In this document: in pieces, positions 29,141 through 41,844 of the stretch
How positions within the stretch are numbered: position 1 is the first letter of the stretch
Layout: every line of letters begins with the position of its first letter
Assembly (NCBI GenBank): GCA_949358305.1
Contig: OX442320.1
Span: 8,448,259 to 8,512,258 of the forward strand
From: Strigamia acuminata
Lineage: Eukaryota > Arthropoda > Chilopoda > Geophilomorpha > Linotaeniidae
Direction: 5' to 3'
DNA: 64,000 bases
Notes under the pieces: model-generated
Told to the model about the DNA's origin: nothing
The model's input: only the letters and a program-made list of their open reading frames with translations
Databases searched by the model: none
Translations under genes and position numbers: made by a program

Positions 29141-32100
29141 TCAGAAGAGTGTGGGTATTACGGCGCTCGCAAACACGACTAATAAATGGCGGATTTGTCT
29201 ATTTGCAACATTCGGGGTTTTAGCCATCGCAAGGGTTGGCTCGAGTTCATTCTCGAAGGAAAATTGCTCGTCGCTTGCAGATTCAAACACACGGCCATGC
29301 AGATCGTAATCTCCGATCCCCGTTTCGTCCTCCCCCGCCCCTTTTTCCTGTTCATAACCGGAAGTTGAGGTTGTAGTTACCGTTCTGAATAAAGATGAAC
29401 CGGCGCCTCCGTTTAAATCATCTACTTTGCCCGGTCGCGGCGCCGCGCCGGCGGTTGGCCGAAATAGGGTTATGTTGAGCCAGACTGGTTGAGGGTCTGC
29501 GACCACAAAAGCTTGTTGTTTTATTTCAAAACCATCGGCAATTACCTGTTAAAATATCGCAAAAGTTGAATATAATTTTATTTTATTAAATTTTAATTAA
29601 ATTTCACCTGCATAATGTAAGTTCCAGGCATTAAAATTCGCCAAAATTCGCCCAATTTCGTCGTTTTAAAGCCTATATCACGCCCTGCCACCTTCATTTC
29701 GGCGCCTTCTAGGGGATTTCCATACTCATCCGTCACGAAACCTTTCACACCTTCGAGAAAAAATATTATTAAACCTTTTTAGGGGAACCAACAGCAGAAA
29801 AGATGAATTTTCTGTAGTAGCGGCCCAACACTGGTGGTTAGGTCAGGGTTGGTCAGGTTAGGGCAGGGGTCGGCAACCTTTTGAGACGGAAGAGCCAAAA
29901 GTTTTAAAGAGCCACTAACATACATTATGGTATTATATTATGGTATCGAAAGAGCCGCACGTGGCTCGCGAGCCGCAGGTTGCTGACCTCTGGGTTAGGG
30001 GTGTTATTTTCTACAAAAATTACCTCGGTGAACCTCCCCTAGAAACACGAGCAGCGACTTTCTGTTGTCGTTCCAAAAACCCGTCAATTCTGCGGCTTGT
30101 GGATATTTACAACACGATAACTCCAACGTTATTTCCATGCATCCATTCCAAACATAATTATAATCCTGCATACCCCCTGTAAATATGCAATGTGATTAAA
30201 AACTTGTGTACATTTTACACAATGGCGCTTATAATACCTGTTAATGGATACCATGCAGCGCCATTGGTCGTTCCGTTTGGAAACACCTGCGAATTACGCA
30301 TACACGGCACGCCGCGAAACATAATCGGATGTGCAAACGAATAAACTTCCGATAAATGCTTGAATACATCGTGGTCCGGCGTCAGATTGGGACTCGAGGA
30401 AAAAGCAGTAAATACTTTAAAGAAAAAAAATTGATTTAGTTTAATTTAATTTATTTTTTAATTTTTATGAAAGGAAAAGAAAACTTGTGATGTTTGACAG
30501 ACTTAAGAAGAGAAAAGAAAGGATAGAGAGAGTCTAGAGAGGTGTTTGAAGAAGTGTGTAAGTGATGGACTTTTTTTGGCACATGCAATGCCACTTACTA
30601 TTGTGTTGGATAGAATCATAGGGGTAACTGACCACAAATGCACCCCCATGTATACTGGCAGAAAGAGTGAACTGGACGTTTTTCAGCCATGTTTGAACTG
30701 CAACTGCCTCTGGTTGAGGCGTTTGGTCGTTTGTGTTGAAGGGGTCAGGAAAGTTGCGGTTTAGATTGAAACCTCGAGAATTGAACCTAGAAATTCAAGA
30801 ATGACAGCAAAAAGTCGAGATAGAGAACAAAACAAATAAAAGAGCGTGTGTGCTTAAGACCACATGCTAGAATAAGTGAGACTTGTTGACGTAGTCGCGG
30901 GGGTTAAAAGAAGAAAGGGTTGCTATTCCGTTTTGCTACTTTATTCGCCGGAGTTTGCGTCTTGTTGGCCGTAGCATGACATTTTAATTACCGACTTTCT
31001 TTGACTCTAAGACGGCATCAAGTGATGGGGTCTGTCAGGGCTGGACTGGGAACAAATTTATTGACGGGAAATCTGGGTGTCCGGGCCACACATTTCAGCG
31101 CCAACTATCATCCCTGAAGGGAGATTAGATTTTAAAAAACTGGTTAGGTTAGGTCCGGAGGGTGCTAGCCCCCCCCCCTTTTAGGCATTCTTAAGGCTAG
31201 GTCACATGCATGCGTTGTTGCATCAGCTTCAACGCACAAAATCACAAGGCGCTTCAGCCAACGCGCGTTAGTGAAGCAACCTAGTTCACATGCAGCGCAT
31301 GTGGACGAAGCAACTTTGGTGCGCTAACGCGTGCATGTGAACCAGGCCAGTGTTGGACTGGTCCGGCAGGCTACTGGGAATTTCCCTTTGGCCTGTGGCC
31401 CGTGATGCGCCCACTGTGGCCCGTCCCTGGCCCACCGTGACCTGTTCCTGTGACCCGACGTATCCAGATTTCCCGGTACTAAATTTGTACCCAGTCCAGC
31501 ATTGAACTAGGCTTTAGGAGAACATGAGGTGGATGCAGCCTAAAAAATGCGTCGACGAAATGAAGGGACTTCCAACTGTTGCTATGAACGCGAACTAAAA
31601 GTTCGGATTCGTGAACAACCATCAAAAGTTCAACCTGTCCCGGCTGTCTTTGCATGTAGCACCTGCTATAGCAACTGGTTGGAAGGATTCCAAGACATTT
31701 AAACACACTATACTCAAAACCACCACAACGTTGATCTATTTCACTGGTGTAGTGGCACAAAAAAGTAGCTCAGAACACCAGAATTGAAATCAAACTCCAG
31801 ACATTGTGATCGATTACCAGCGGGTCAAAGGTGATGCTTTGACACAGAACTACTTTTCCGCGTAGTAGAACACAGCACACAGTTAGGCGTAAACCGGCTG
31901 AAATAGATCAACGTTGTGGTGGTTTTGAGTATAGAGATCTTGCTGCTACGTTGATTGTTTTTAGAGATTTTTGTATGGGGATAAAAAGTGCGTCTTAGAA
32001 TCGAAGAAACATGGTAATTAATAGGAAGTTTCACCTGCTATATAGTGTGGGGAATTGAGAAAAAAGTATAAAAACATAAATAATAAATGGTGCTTGTGTG

Positions 32101-34307
32101 TGCTGAGGTTTTTGAGTGACATTTTGTATCCCTTGACCACCACCGAGCACTTACATGAGGTGGGAGAATTGTCGTAAGGATAATTGGCAACGAGGGCTCC
32201 CCCATGCAGGTTGGCAGATAGGACAAATTGTATTTTTGACAACCAATCGCGCACTGATTTCGTTTCTAACTGCTCCTCTTTCCGGTTTTCTTTGAATAAA
32301 TCAGGGAAGTTGCGATTGAGATCAAAGCCGCGCGCGTTTCCCCTGAGAACACAAAAAAAATTATGGTTTGAGGAATCTCGTAAATGTCAACGCTGACACA
32401 ACAAAAAACACTCCAAAAACATTAATAAATAAAGAAAAAGAAATAAGATTTTCTCCATTTTTCTTCTTCACCTTCCGACGGTCCCTTGGCAATTCCCTTC
32501 AATGGCCGCTTCAAAACCGTCAGGATTCATCGAAGGCATTAAATGAATTCGCGTGTTGTCAATCAAATGTCGAACGTAATCATCTTGCGGGTAATTTGTC
32601 ACTAAATAAGCCGCCAATTGTAGTAAAAGTTCACGTCCAACGGCCTGAAAAGATGAATTTTTTAGCTCAAAATGCATTTTTAAAATCAATTTTCACGGCG
32701 TAGCAATCCGAGGTGCAGTGTGGGCGTTTGACGAGCTAGATTTTAGGCGTTGAAAACTGCATGGAAACACCCGTGCATGCGAAAATTAAAAACTTTGATC
32801 AGAATAACGTCGAATCGTTATATAGGGTGTCCCAAAAATAACGCAAGATTTGAATTAGCCGCCATTTGTGCAGTAAATTGTTGGCAACCCTGAAACAACA
32901 ACGATTTGACAGCTGAAAGTTTTGGGTTTTTTCTGCCGAAATTGGATGATATTGATGTGGCCAAACCGAAAACGATGTAAAATGAGCTAAAAACACGATT
33001 TTCGGTGTCAGAATTTGATTTGTTTAGGGGCTGAAATAGATCGACAACCATTTTGTTGTTCCTGATAATCAAAATTAATGAGTAATTCACATGTGGCATC
33101 ATGTTTACTAGAAAACTAGGGACATGTAAACGCACACGGCTATCCAGATAAATCAAATCCGGATTTTAACTTTTCTATTTATAACGAATCGCGATATAAC
33201 GAATTACCGATATAACGAATACATAAAAATGGCCGGTTTGGTTGGCTGGCTATAGAACACCATGTTAAAAAATTTTGATATAACGAATTATCGTTATAAA
33301 GAGTTTCGACTGTATCTAAAATATGCATACAAATCAAGCCTATGCTAAAGGGCCCATCAACCCAACTAGCACACGGGTCCATTGACTTCTTGCTACGCCA
33401 ATGCTCGATTTATTATTTATATTTATTATACCTCATTTCCGTGCATGTTGGCAACGTATTTCACATTTGGCATCCCCTTCACGTGATGGTGAGGGTATTT
33501 CGACACGACAATCACCCATAAATCACGATCTGTAATTAAAAGAAATAAAAATGTAAATAAAAGAGCGCTGAGGGAGAGCGGCGATCAATTGGAGCCATCT
33601 AGTGCTGAAAGGAGTAAACTCAAACAGATCACGTTCACGGTCAATGACCGACCCTGAAATATTTATCACCCCCTGTACTCGAGGGGAAAGCGAGTACACA
33701 TTCTTTCTAAGGTTAAGGTTCTTTGAAAAGGGGATTTAACCATTTTTTTGGAAAAAAAATATTTTTTTTTTATTGTTAAATACACAAAATTAATATACAC
33801 GAACATTAATTCAAATAAATAAACATGGAACGACGAGGACGGCCACAAACAAAACGTATCTTTATATCACGACCGGTTGTCACAAAACGAAGTCTGTAAA
33901 AAAAAATCGACCAGAATAAAAAATAAATACACGGAAAAAATGACATATTTCTGTGAAAAAATCAATTTAACATGATTTTATTCCTAAGAAACGATCAAAA
34001 TCATAGAGTTAAATGCTTTCCGGGAAACGGAGTCCATTTTAGCTAAACGCCCTCTTTCGACATTTTTGTGAAAAATTATTATTGTTATTTTTTATTTTTA
34101 TTTTTTACCTTTCACGGATTTCCCAATGGAATAGATGGATGTGAGATTGGGATACGCCCGATTTAAATCGAACAGGACATTTGTCATGTCATCGTATCTG
34201 TGATAATTCCAGTCCACTTGAAACCCTCTCACGTATTGGATCGCAGTCAAGTAGACATAAACAAAAGCAACCACCAGCATCGACACATACCAATAAGCTG
34301 ATTTCAT
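29141..34307 (-). CDS. CPM: Carboxypeptidase M-like metallocarboxypeptidase (M14 N/E family)
   Basis: Eight minus-strand exons, 511 residues: 34,109-34,307; 33,432-33,529; 32,472-32,644; 32,155-32,342 (or its alternative at 30,599-30,786); 30,238-30,414; 30,024-30,176; 29,608-29,750; 29,141-29,545. An N-terminal hydrophobic leader ([18 protein letters not shown]) precedes the catalytic domain: zinc ligands in MHGNEAVGREL and [11 protein letters not shown], substrate-binding [18 protein letters not shown] and catalytic Glu in [13 protein letters not shown] transthyretin-like domain ([19 protein letters not shown]) follows. The C-terminus is a long polar tail ending in [19 protein letters not shown], possibly a GPI-attachment signal as in CPM (inference). 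SCCKYP favours CPM over CPE/CPN. Such enzymes trim C-terminal Arg/Lys from secreted peptides. A 5' UTR exon probably ends at 34,557 (good donor). Confidence 0.93.
29864..29992. mobile_element. hAT-type MITE in carboxypeptidase intron
   Basis: 129 bp with ends CAGGGGTCGGCAACC and GGTTGCTGACCTCTG; perfect 8-bp duplication GGTTAGGG (29,856-29,863; 29,993-30,000). Same family ends as 4561-4878. Confidence 0.93.
30599..30786 (-). CDS. CPM: Alternative (mutually exclusive) exon 4b of the carboxypeptidase gene
   Basis: A second version of exon 4 sits in the next intron. It is exactly 188 nt long, as is exon 4a, enters in phase 2 and leaves in phase 1 exactly like 4a, and has an AG acceptor (TTTCTAG) and a strong donor (A|GTAAGTGG). 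It reads through with no stop: [48 protein letters not shown]. This corresponds to [14 protein letters not shown] and [18 protein letters not shown] of 4a. Both versions keep the substrate Arg (NRN) and the third zinc ligand (HGG). Splicing in only one of them keeps a working enzyme; both together would shift the frame (376 nt). Alternative exons are inferred, not shown by transcript data. Confidence 0.85.
31193..31512. mobile_element. MITE with CTAGGTCACATGCATGCG ends, interrupted near its 3' end
   Basis: The left end GGCTAGGTCACATGCATGCG is complementary, imperfectly, to CGCGTGCATGTGAACCAGGC, and the interior repeats GAAGCAAC/GCGCTAACGCG blocks. A second MITE (31,348-31,504) sits inside the right terminal repeat. 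Confidence 0.6.
31348..31504. mobile_element. hAT-type MITE, CAGTGTTGGACTGG family
   Basis: Ends CAGTGTTGGACTGG and CCAGTCCAGCATTG; 8-bp duplication with one mismatch (AACCAGGC, AACTAGGC). It is the inverted relative of 2526-2662. Confidence 0.88.
31709..31933. mobile_element. Fold-back element, conserved-core family, copy 2
   Basis: 35-bp arms (31,709-31,743 and 31,899-31,933) are perfectly complementary; ends TATACTC/GAGTATA fit a TA duplication. The core begins CACTGGTGTAGTGGCAC and ends with the complement of GGAAAAGTAGTTCTG, as in copy 1, but the arm sequence between tips and core is unrelated to copies 1 and 3. Confidence 0.85.
33184..33312. mobile_element. Partial pogo-like element
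   Basis: Repeated ATATAACGAAT blocks and a right end AAGAGTTTCGACTG followed by TA resemble pogo/Tigger termini. The matching left terminus was not found, so it is probably truncated. Confidence 0.45.
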
Positions 34308-34557
34308 ACTCGCCTGCAAAATGTCAATAAAAACATCAAAAAATATCGATTTTGTTAAAATCCAACACTTAATTAATTCACCACAACATAAATTTACCCC
34401 ACTATCAACAATTTTCACGACTAAAACTCCCCAAAACCTCACTAAACCCTTTAAATATTTATCCTTGTGTCATTTAACTCGGCTAAATTTAACCCCGAAC
34501 TAAAAATACAAACGGGGCGAAATTAACTCACAAAAATCCAAATAAAAAAATCTTACC

Positions 34558-36995
34558 TGTTATAACTAGTTCGCAAATAAATAAATAAATAAATAAATAA
34601 ATTTAAGGGGGTCGGGGGAAGCCAAAGGAGGAGTTTTTAGTCGCTTTTAGTGCACCGAAACCGTCTAAACTCACTTGACTCGCGTCGAGTTTACCTCTCG
34701 AGTTTGAAGACGAGGCTTTTGGCCTTGGCCGTGGCGATTGGTCGTTTAAGTTAACGTGCGCTTCGGGCCAAGGAAGAACGAGTGGGGAGAACGTTGAGGA
34801 CACAATTCGCAGACCCGGAAGTGGCCTAGGGCAGCCAGACGCTTCTTTTCATAACGGAACTTGTTTTTCCTTGACCCAAGTGAAAAGCATGACGGCGGAA
34901 TCGCTCTACTTGTAGATAAAGGACAAGAGTCGCATTTGACGCCATCTTTTTAATGCTATTGTTTTCTTGCGTGTTTGTGAAGAATTAAAATTGAATTGGA
35001 TGCTTCCGTTTCGGCACCCAATTGTTATCAAATGCAAAACAATAGCAATAAATATTTTTATTCGATTTTTTAATTTATTGAAGCGATTGTTTGTCACCAG
35101 AGTGACGTCATGATTTAATCCAACATGGCGGCTCGTTAGTTGAACCAGATTCGACATAGGTGAGTTTTTTCAGTTAGATAACGTTGCGTACGTAGCGTAA
35201 CGACCGTGACCTTATTATTTGATAACAATCGTTGAGGATTATGTGGAAATAATAGCATGATGTTACAATGTGTACTTTTAGGTGCTTTTATCGGCCATTA
35301 ATGGAAGGACTACGCGGGTTTAATGACGTCACGATCACGTTCCGAATTTCCCACGGGAGTCGTCCGTTTGGGTATTTATTATTTACGCATAATTTAATTA
35401 ATTCCGGGAAAATTATCGCGAATGAACGTCCTTTAAGAAGGTGTTGATAACCAGATTAGATGATAAAAACAACTAATGAGAAGGGAAGAAAGAAAAAAGA
35501 AAAAAAAAAAAAAACGAAATTCCGGTTTTCAGAATTTCTTTTTTTTTTAAATTCTAATTAAAACATTGAAGATTGAAGTGTTTTTTCTAGATCAAGGTTG
35601 TTTGGCGAGAAATTAGCGAGAAAAAATAACCTTTTTAGACATTATCGGCCAACTTTAATCAAGAAAATGACATTTTTTCCTACACTAAACGTTGAAAACA
35701 TAAAAAATGCATTCCCATTAGTCATCCCAAGACACGAGAAAAAGAAATGTTGCGTGACTTGTTTAATGTTGAATGGATTATGACACGAATTTTGAAGTTT
35801 TTTCTCCTTTCTTTTCTGTATAAATTAAAGGAGAAATCCGAGAAAATTTCTCTTTTCCTGCTACCTACATTAGCAAAAAGAGGTCAAACCGCCATACGAG
35901 ACCAAACGACGTCAATTTCGATGGGGGGATAAATAGATGAATAAATGACGATATTAACCCACTTTTTGCAGTGATAAATGATGGGTAAATGGGCGGAAAT
36001 GTGGGGGGGGAAATCTATTTTAGTGTTATTTACGTAAACAAACACTTACCCCCATGTTGAAGTTAGTTTTGGACAGGTATTGGTGACCCCGCGCGATTTG
36101 CTTGTTTGGTCGGCCTCACGACATGGTGTAATGGTGTAGCGTGGTTGTTGGTCGCGTTTGCGTATTTTTTCTGCTTACGATACGTAATTAGTCATTTATA
36201 AGGGCGGAAAGTCGAGTTGGGGTGGGCGGTTTGTCGATTTTCCAGCTCCAATCACGGTTCGCCTTAAATGTCACTTCCGTTCTCGATTTTTCTCTGTATA
36301 AGCGGTTTCCTTGTATAGTAAGAAAGGTTTTTTTGTGTCACAATGTCCTCGCTAGATGGCACATCCTGGTTGGACGTAAATTAAAGGAATCAATTATTTG
36401 TTTATTTAATGTTTGTCAATTTTTTTGGAAAAAAATTTTTTTTTTTTGTTTTTATTTTTATTTTTATTAAAAAAAAATAAATTTTTGGGTTTTTTAAAAT
36501 TTTTTTGAGGACAATTCGGCTTTAATTTCAATACATTGGTTGTTGGATGCTCAGTTTGTTAGTTAACGATGTGTTATTCAGTTATTGAGTGTAGGAAATA
36601 AACAATAACTGTTATTGGCTGTTATTGCACTGTCTGGGAGTAGGAAGGGCTTCACGGCTGGTCACACGTGGTTACGGGGAAACACTTGCAAAGCGCAGGC
36701 GGTGCTTTTGTCATTTGTTAACAAAAAGAAAATTATTTGTGAGAAAACGTGGAAAAAATAATTGAAAAAAATTTTTTTTTTTTATTTTATTTTTTTTTTA
36801 AAGTTAAATAACCCGCGATTAACTGCAATCAAGTCTTTTCATAAAAAAAAAAAAATTTTAAAAAATAAATAGAAAGAGAGAGGGCGGTTTTCTTTTAATC
36901 TCGTCTCTATGGCAACCAACTGTGACGCGGATTAAGGAGTTTTCTATTTGCACCCCGCGCATCTGTGCAGAAACACGCGTTTCGCACCCGATCCG
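34558..36995. other. Divergent intergenic region (carboxypeptidase / GPCR)
   Basis: Upstream DNA of both flanking genes. A good donor (CATAG|GTGAGT) at about 35,160 on the plus strand may end a 5' UTR exon of the GPCR, but this is speculative. No coding ORF recognised; several poly-A/T tracts. Confidence 0.4.
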
Positions 36996-39401
36996 ATGCC
37001 ACTCCATCGAGCGAACGCGACGATGCTCGCCGACCCGCACCCGCGCGCCCACACGTCGTCCGACGTCGGATTGACGTCGCTCGTGCTCATCGTGGACGTG
37101 ACGATCCTCTTGACGGCTTTCCTGCTGGGAAGTTTCTTCAACGCGGCTTTCGTCGCGAGTGTCCGACGGAACCGACGCCTGTGGACGCTCACGAACGGAC
37201 TGTTGTCGTGCGAGGCCGTCGTGAACATCCTGGTCATCTGCGTGGCCATGTCCATACACACGACGGCGATTTTACGCCATCCGTTGCGCATGTCCGACTC
37301 GGTTTGTCTCTTGCACGATTTGTTTCATTTCGGAGGACACGTTTTATCCTCGGGAATTCATTCTGTCGTCGCGTATCTCAAGTACTTGACGGTTTGTTGC
37401 AGTAAGTTAGCGCTTTTTCGTAGGGGTATTCACGCTCGGGAGTTGGGACGGTGCAAGTGGCCAGTGTCCGGTCGGGGGCAAGTTGTAGTTACGTCCGGAT
37501 GTTCAAAACTAATTTTTTTTTTAATTTAGTGCAACAAAAATGGCTTTTTGCTGTTTTTCGCGCGATTTAAAATGGGAAAAGTTTGTTTTTTCGTGGAGAA
37601 AGGGGTGTGTGCCCCCCCAGGTCGTCAAAATGGGTGCCCAAATGGGAGAGGGGTCAGTAAATATAAATTGAACGTAGTATGTTGTGTTAGATGAAGGAAG
37701 GGGGCGCTAATTTGGATTTAGTGACGTTTTAATTGACATTTTCTGTTATTTTGGGGTTGAATGGAGTCAAGGTGAGTAGAGACCAACATGGTCTGGTTCT
37801 CTGGTTGAGTAGCTTTCACTGTAGTGGCATTCAATATGTTGACCAAGAAACAATAAGTGCATCCAATCCGGGAGGATGAGAGACCTGTATCCTACTTAGA
37901 GTGACCTTTCTTTTGTTTTCTGTCTTATTGAATTAACCTAAACCAACCTCGAGGTGGATTATTACGTCCTTAAGTGTGTGTGAAGTAATCTTAAGCACAA
38001 GTTTACAAATAGCTTACGTTAAAGTGGCTTATGAAGCATTTTACCAAAGATCGGTTGCTAGCGGATTGGCTACGCTAGTTTCAGTTGTAGTGTAAGTTCC
38101 GGTAGAGTTATAAGTTTTCCACTGTACTTAGAGGCATAACGGGGGTTTTTATAAGGGAAAAGTACCTGCCGCAAACTATGTATTCACACGTAGTACAGTA
38201 TCTTAGTATATCGCGTAGCAGGGCCGGCTGTGCGATTGTTTTTGTGTGCCTCGTCAGTCATTGTTTTCAATGCTTGTCCAAGGCTGGACTGGGAACAAAT
38301 TTAGTATCGGGAAATCTGGATAGATCTGGCCAGGGGGAGGGAGCCCAAAAATATTTGGTGCTTAGGGGCCCCGCAATACCTAAACCCGGCCCTGATTATT
38401 TTCTATTGAATTATCATTATTACTCAGTGTTATTTTTTGAAAAATTCTAAGCAATATGGATTAAAGTTGCTTTTGGGGGGGGGGGGTCTCTGGGAGTAGG
38501 GGCCATGAATTTTAAGCTTGATTAGTAGATGTGCCGGGGCAAGGAAAGTCAGTAAAAGATGGTTCGTTTGGAGGGGGGCTTCACATTTGCTCGCGTTTGC
38601 CTTGGGCCTGGCAGATGCTAAAAGCGGCACGACGGAGCTCCGGCGTTTGATCGTGAATACTCCTATAATAACATGTCACTGTGGGAATTGCAATCAAATT
38701 GTAAGAAATCGATATTGCACAATTTGGTTTCAGAAACAAACTGCTTACTGCGACGCCGCCGACTCTTCGCCTGGATGACTTTTCCGTGCACGTGCACACT
38801 CATTTCTACTTTTATCATATTTTCAATCCAACCGCAAAAAATGGCTTGCCTTCACCATACTTCATCAAATTCCACGCAAACTTCACAACTCATAAGCGGA
38901 ATTCCATTCTTCCTTCACTCGCTCGTGCTCGTCTACTCGTACACGCGCATCAGCTTTAGCGTGTTCGGCGCAGCTCGATCAACCCGGCCGACACCAGCGC
39001 CCTCTCTTCCACCCCGGCGCAAAACCGTGCGAAGACGACTGCGCGTGGACGTCGTGACCACCGTCTCCTGCTTGTTGCACTCGCTCTTCGCCATCTTCAT
39101 CTATGTTCTCACTAAACTCTTGAGTTTTTGCGCTTCGCAGCGGATTGTCGATGAAAATAAATGGTCGGCGGCCATTTCGCTCATTCTCTCTTTCGATCAT
39201 GCCATCTTTGCACTCATTGATCCTATGTTGTATCTCGTCGTGTCCGATGAAATTCGCGAGGAGATCAAAGCGATTTTACTCTGCAGTTGGAAGGATAGGA
39301 AGAAATCGAATGGTTCGAACGATGCTGTCATAAGTCGCGTTAAGTTTAATATTCGAACCGAGCAAACTGCCAATTTGATCAAGGGAGAAACGCTTCTATA
39401 A
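36996..39401 (+). CDS. Class A (rhodopsin-like) G protein-coupled receptor, orphan
   Basis: Two exons (36,996-37,401 and 38,734-39,401; phase 1) encode 357 residues. The first ATG in frame gives MPLHRANATML with an N-glycosylation site. TM1 is around residues 24-50 (LTSLVLIVDVTILLTAFLLG), then TM2 (SCEAVVNILVICVAM) and TM3 (SGIHSVVAYLKYLTVCC) in exon 1. TM4 (TFPCTCTLISTFIIFS), TM5 (LISGIPFFLHSLVLVYSYT), a basic third loop, TM6 (DVVTTVSCLLHSLFAIFIYV) and TM7 (FALIDPMLYLVV) are in exon 2. The TM7 DPxxY motif is class A; the usual DRY is replaced by LKY and there is no CWxP in TM6. Ligand unknown. Exon 1 is strikingly GC-rich compared with its flanks. Confidence 0.85.
38219..38394. mobile_element. 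hAT-like MITE fragment, possibly chimeric, GPCR intron
   Basis: Ends CAGGGCCGGC and GCCGGGTTT (complement) flank a body that contains the left end of the GGCTGGACTGGGAACAAATT family (about 38,281). No matching target duplication, so possibly two broken elements. Confidence 0.45.
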
Positions 39402-39614
39402 TTCAAATGTTAGAAATCGATCAATTGTTTGCTATTATTAGCCATTATCTGTATTTACTGTATTTATTTTATTTTATTTATTTTATTTTGTACAAAATCC
39501 ACTCATCCGTAGTCACACTCTTACAGGTTTTCTAGAACTTAAAACAAAATGGCGGAGGAAAAGTTTTCTTAAACCTGATGTCGCAACTGCACGATGGATG
39601 CCGATGTAATTTTT

Positions 39615-39652
<38 letters not shown>

Positions 39653-41098
39653 TTTAACGAGCAAAATTACGCTCCGGTAAAATGTAAACAAGATCGCGAG
39701 GCTTCGACAAAATTATCCCTAAGCGTGAACAACTGATTTTCGATTTGGTAGAACGAAGATTTTTGAGTTCTACACAACTGGTTTGAGTGTAGGCAATTGA
39801 GATTTGTGAAATCAGCACCAGATGGTGTAACATTCTAGAGATTTTCAAGTGCTGAGAGATGAAAAATCACAAGTCCTTTACTGTTTTATCCTTGTAATTG
39901 TTTTGTTGATAAAAATACCAAGGTTTGTTGACCAGTTTTCTCGTTGGAATAATTCCTGCTGTTTTTACTGCTGTTTTTGCTGATGTTTCTGTAGGAGAGT
40001 TCTACAGCTGGATGTGGGCTTTTAAGTCTGTTTTTTTTTCTTTTCTAAACTGTATTTATGAATAAAATGGAAATGAAAAACTGCAATTAAATTATATTTA
40101 TTTTTGTCCAGCTGAGTGAGTGGGTTTTTGGTTGAAATCAATTTGGTTGAAGGAGAATAATTAAATGTTGACGTTGAAATTTGTTTAATTAGTGTAAATA
40201 TTCAAGAAGTTGGTCAATAAATTTGCTAATTCACTTAGTTTGTTTAAATGTTATTAAGTTTCTTAGGTTTTGGTGAAATTTGCAGGAATTTCTTTACATT
40301 TGACTGTCCGGTATTCAAATAATTTAATTAAGTAGAAAATTAATTCAGACCAATGACTGGGTCTAGATGGTGAATAGAAAAGAACTTCATTAGTTTCGAC
40401 ATTTGAGTGAAAGTTTGTTGTTGTTCTGTTCTGGTTACTGTTATTTAAAAAAATATAAAAAATAGCTGCCATCTGTTGGCATGGTAATGAGCTACGTAAG
40501 TTAATAAGAAATGTCCCGAGATGGCGCCGGTGTTCTTGAAAGGATTCAAAACGAGTTTGTTTTATTTTTGCTTTGTATGAATTTACCACGTTTAAAATAT
40601 CGTGCAAATTACTAAGATATTTCCTTTTCAAACAAAATAAATAAAAGATTCGTCAAAATATACACTCGACGTGAATGACAGATGAAATAGCAGTGTGAAA
40701 AACTATTTAAGTCAAGGAGTTGCTCGAGACGTACTCATCGCTTTGCTGGAAGACGAGATGAGGTTTTTACTTCGCTATTCAGGAAGACAAAATGAGATAT
40801 TTATTTATTTATTACATTTCGGGACAAGAAGTTTTACGTCATCTCTTATGAATTAAACTGCAGGTTGAAGCGTTTCATATTAGTTTCATATTATTGCCGG
40901 TAGATGGCGATGGTAGCATTTTCCGGAAGTGACGTTTGAAAAATAGCATGAGAGTAGAAAATCGTCTAAAATTGCTCATTAGCTATTCATCGATTTTTTA
41001 AAAGTTTGAAAGTGAAAACGACATATCTCGACAGTTTTATCTTGACGAAATCTTCCCTTATTAATAATTCAAGAATATTTAATGAGATACGAAACAAG
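39402..41098. other. Intergenic, with (GATA)n microsatellite
   Basis: (GATA)n/(TAGA)n at about 39,616-39,650; otherwise AT-rich DNA with no recognised gene. Confidence 0.5.
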
Positions 41099-41844
41099 AT
41101 GGAAGCGATGGAAGCGGATTACGGTTCGTCGGTAAGTGACATTTTCTATTATCATGCACATGAATTCGTTACTTAGGCTTACATATTTTTTCTTTTCTGC
41201 AGTTTTTACTGGCGTGCTACGACAAAAATAATGAAAATTGAATGGGACAGCTACTTCATAAGAAAGGCAAGTAGTTTAATTATTTTTCTTCGTTTATAGA
41301 TTTAGACCTACATATTTTTTAAGGCCGACATGTTATTTTAGGCCTACATATTTTTTCAGGTCTACATATTTTTTCGTTGTTTCTAGATTTATTAGGCCTA
41401 CATATTTTCTTTCTTTAATTTTAATTTTAGTTATTGTTTTAATATTTATTCTGGCGTTTTATTTTTCTCATGATATTTTCTTTTATCGTGCACTCGAATT
41501 AGTCCTTTATATATTTTTCATTGTCTACAGTTTCGGGCGCCATTGCTTACGACAATGAACTTTTGAACATGAAAACTGCTCGCATACGTCCGTGAGTTAC
41601 ATTTTTGTAAGTCGTAGTTTTATTAGTTATTAATGGCTTTGGTTTTTCTTTTTATGTTTTTGCTATTGCGTGGATAAATTGAATTAACGATTCGGGACAA
41701 CAATTTGAAGTTTTCTGGACGCCATTCCATCATTTCCGCAGCTTCTAATTTCACTTTAAATTTATAATTATTTTTCTAATTATGTATAATGTATCATTGC
41801 TGTTTTTGTTTATAGTTGAATTTGTTATTAGTTTTAATGTTTAG

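Noticed and set aside
36858-37291. Minus-strand ORFs of 115-133 codons
   Set aside because: Antisense shadows of the GC-rich GPCR exon 1.
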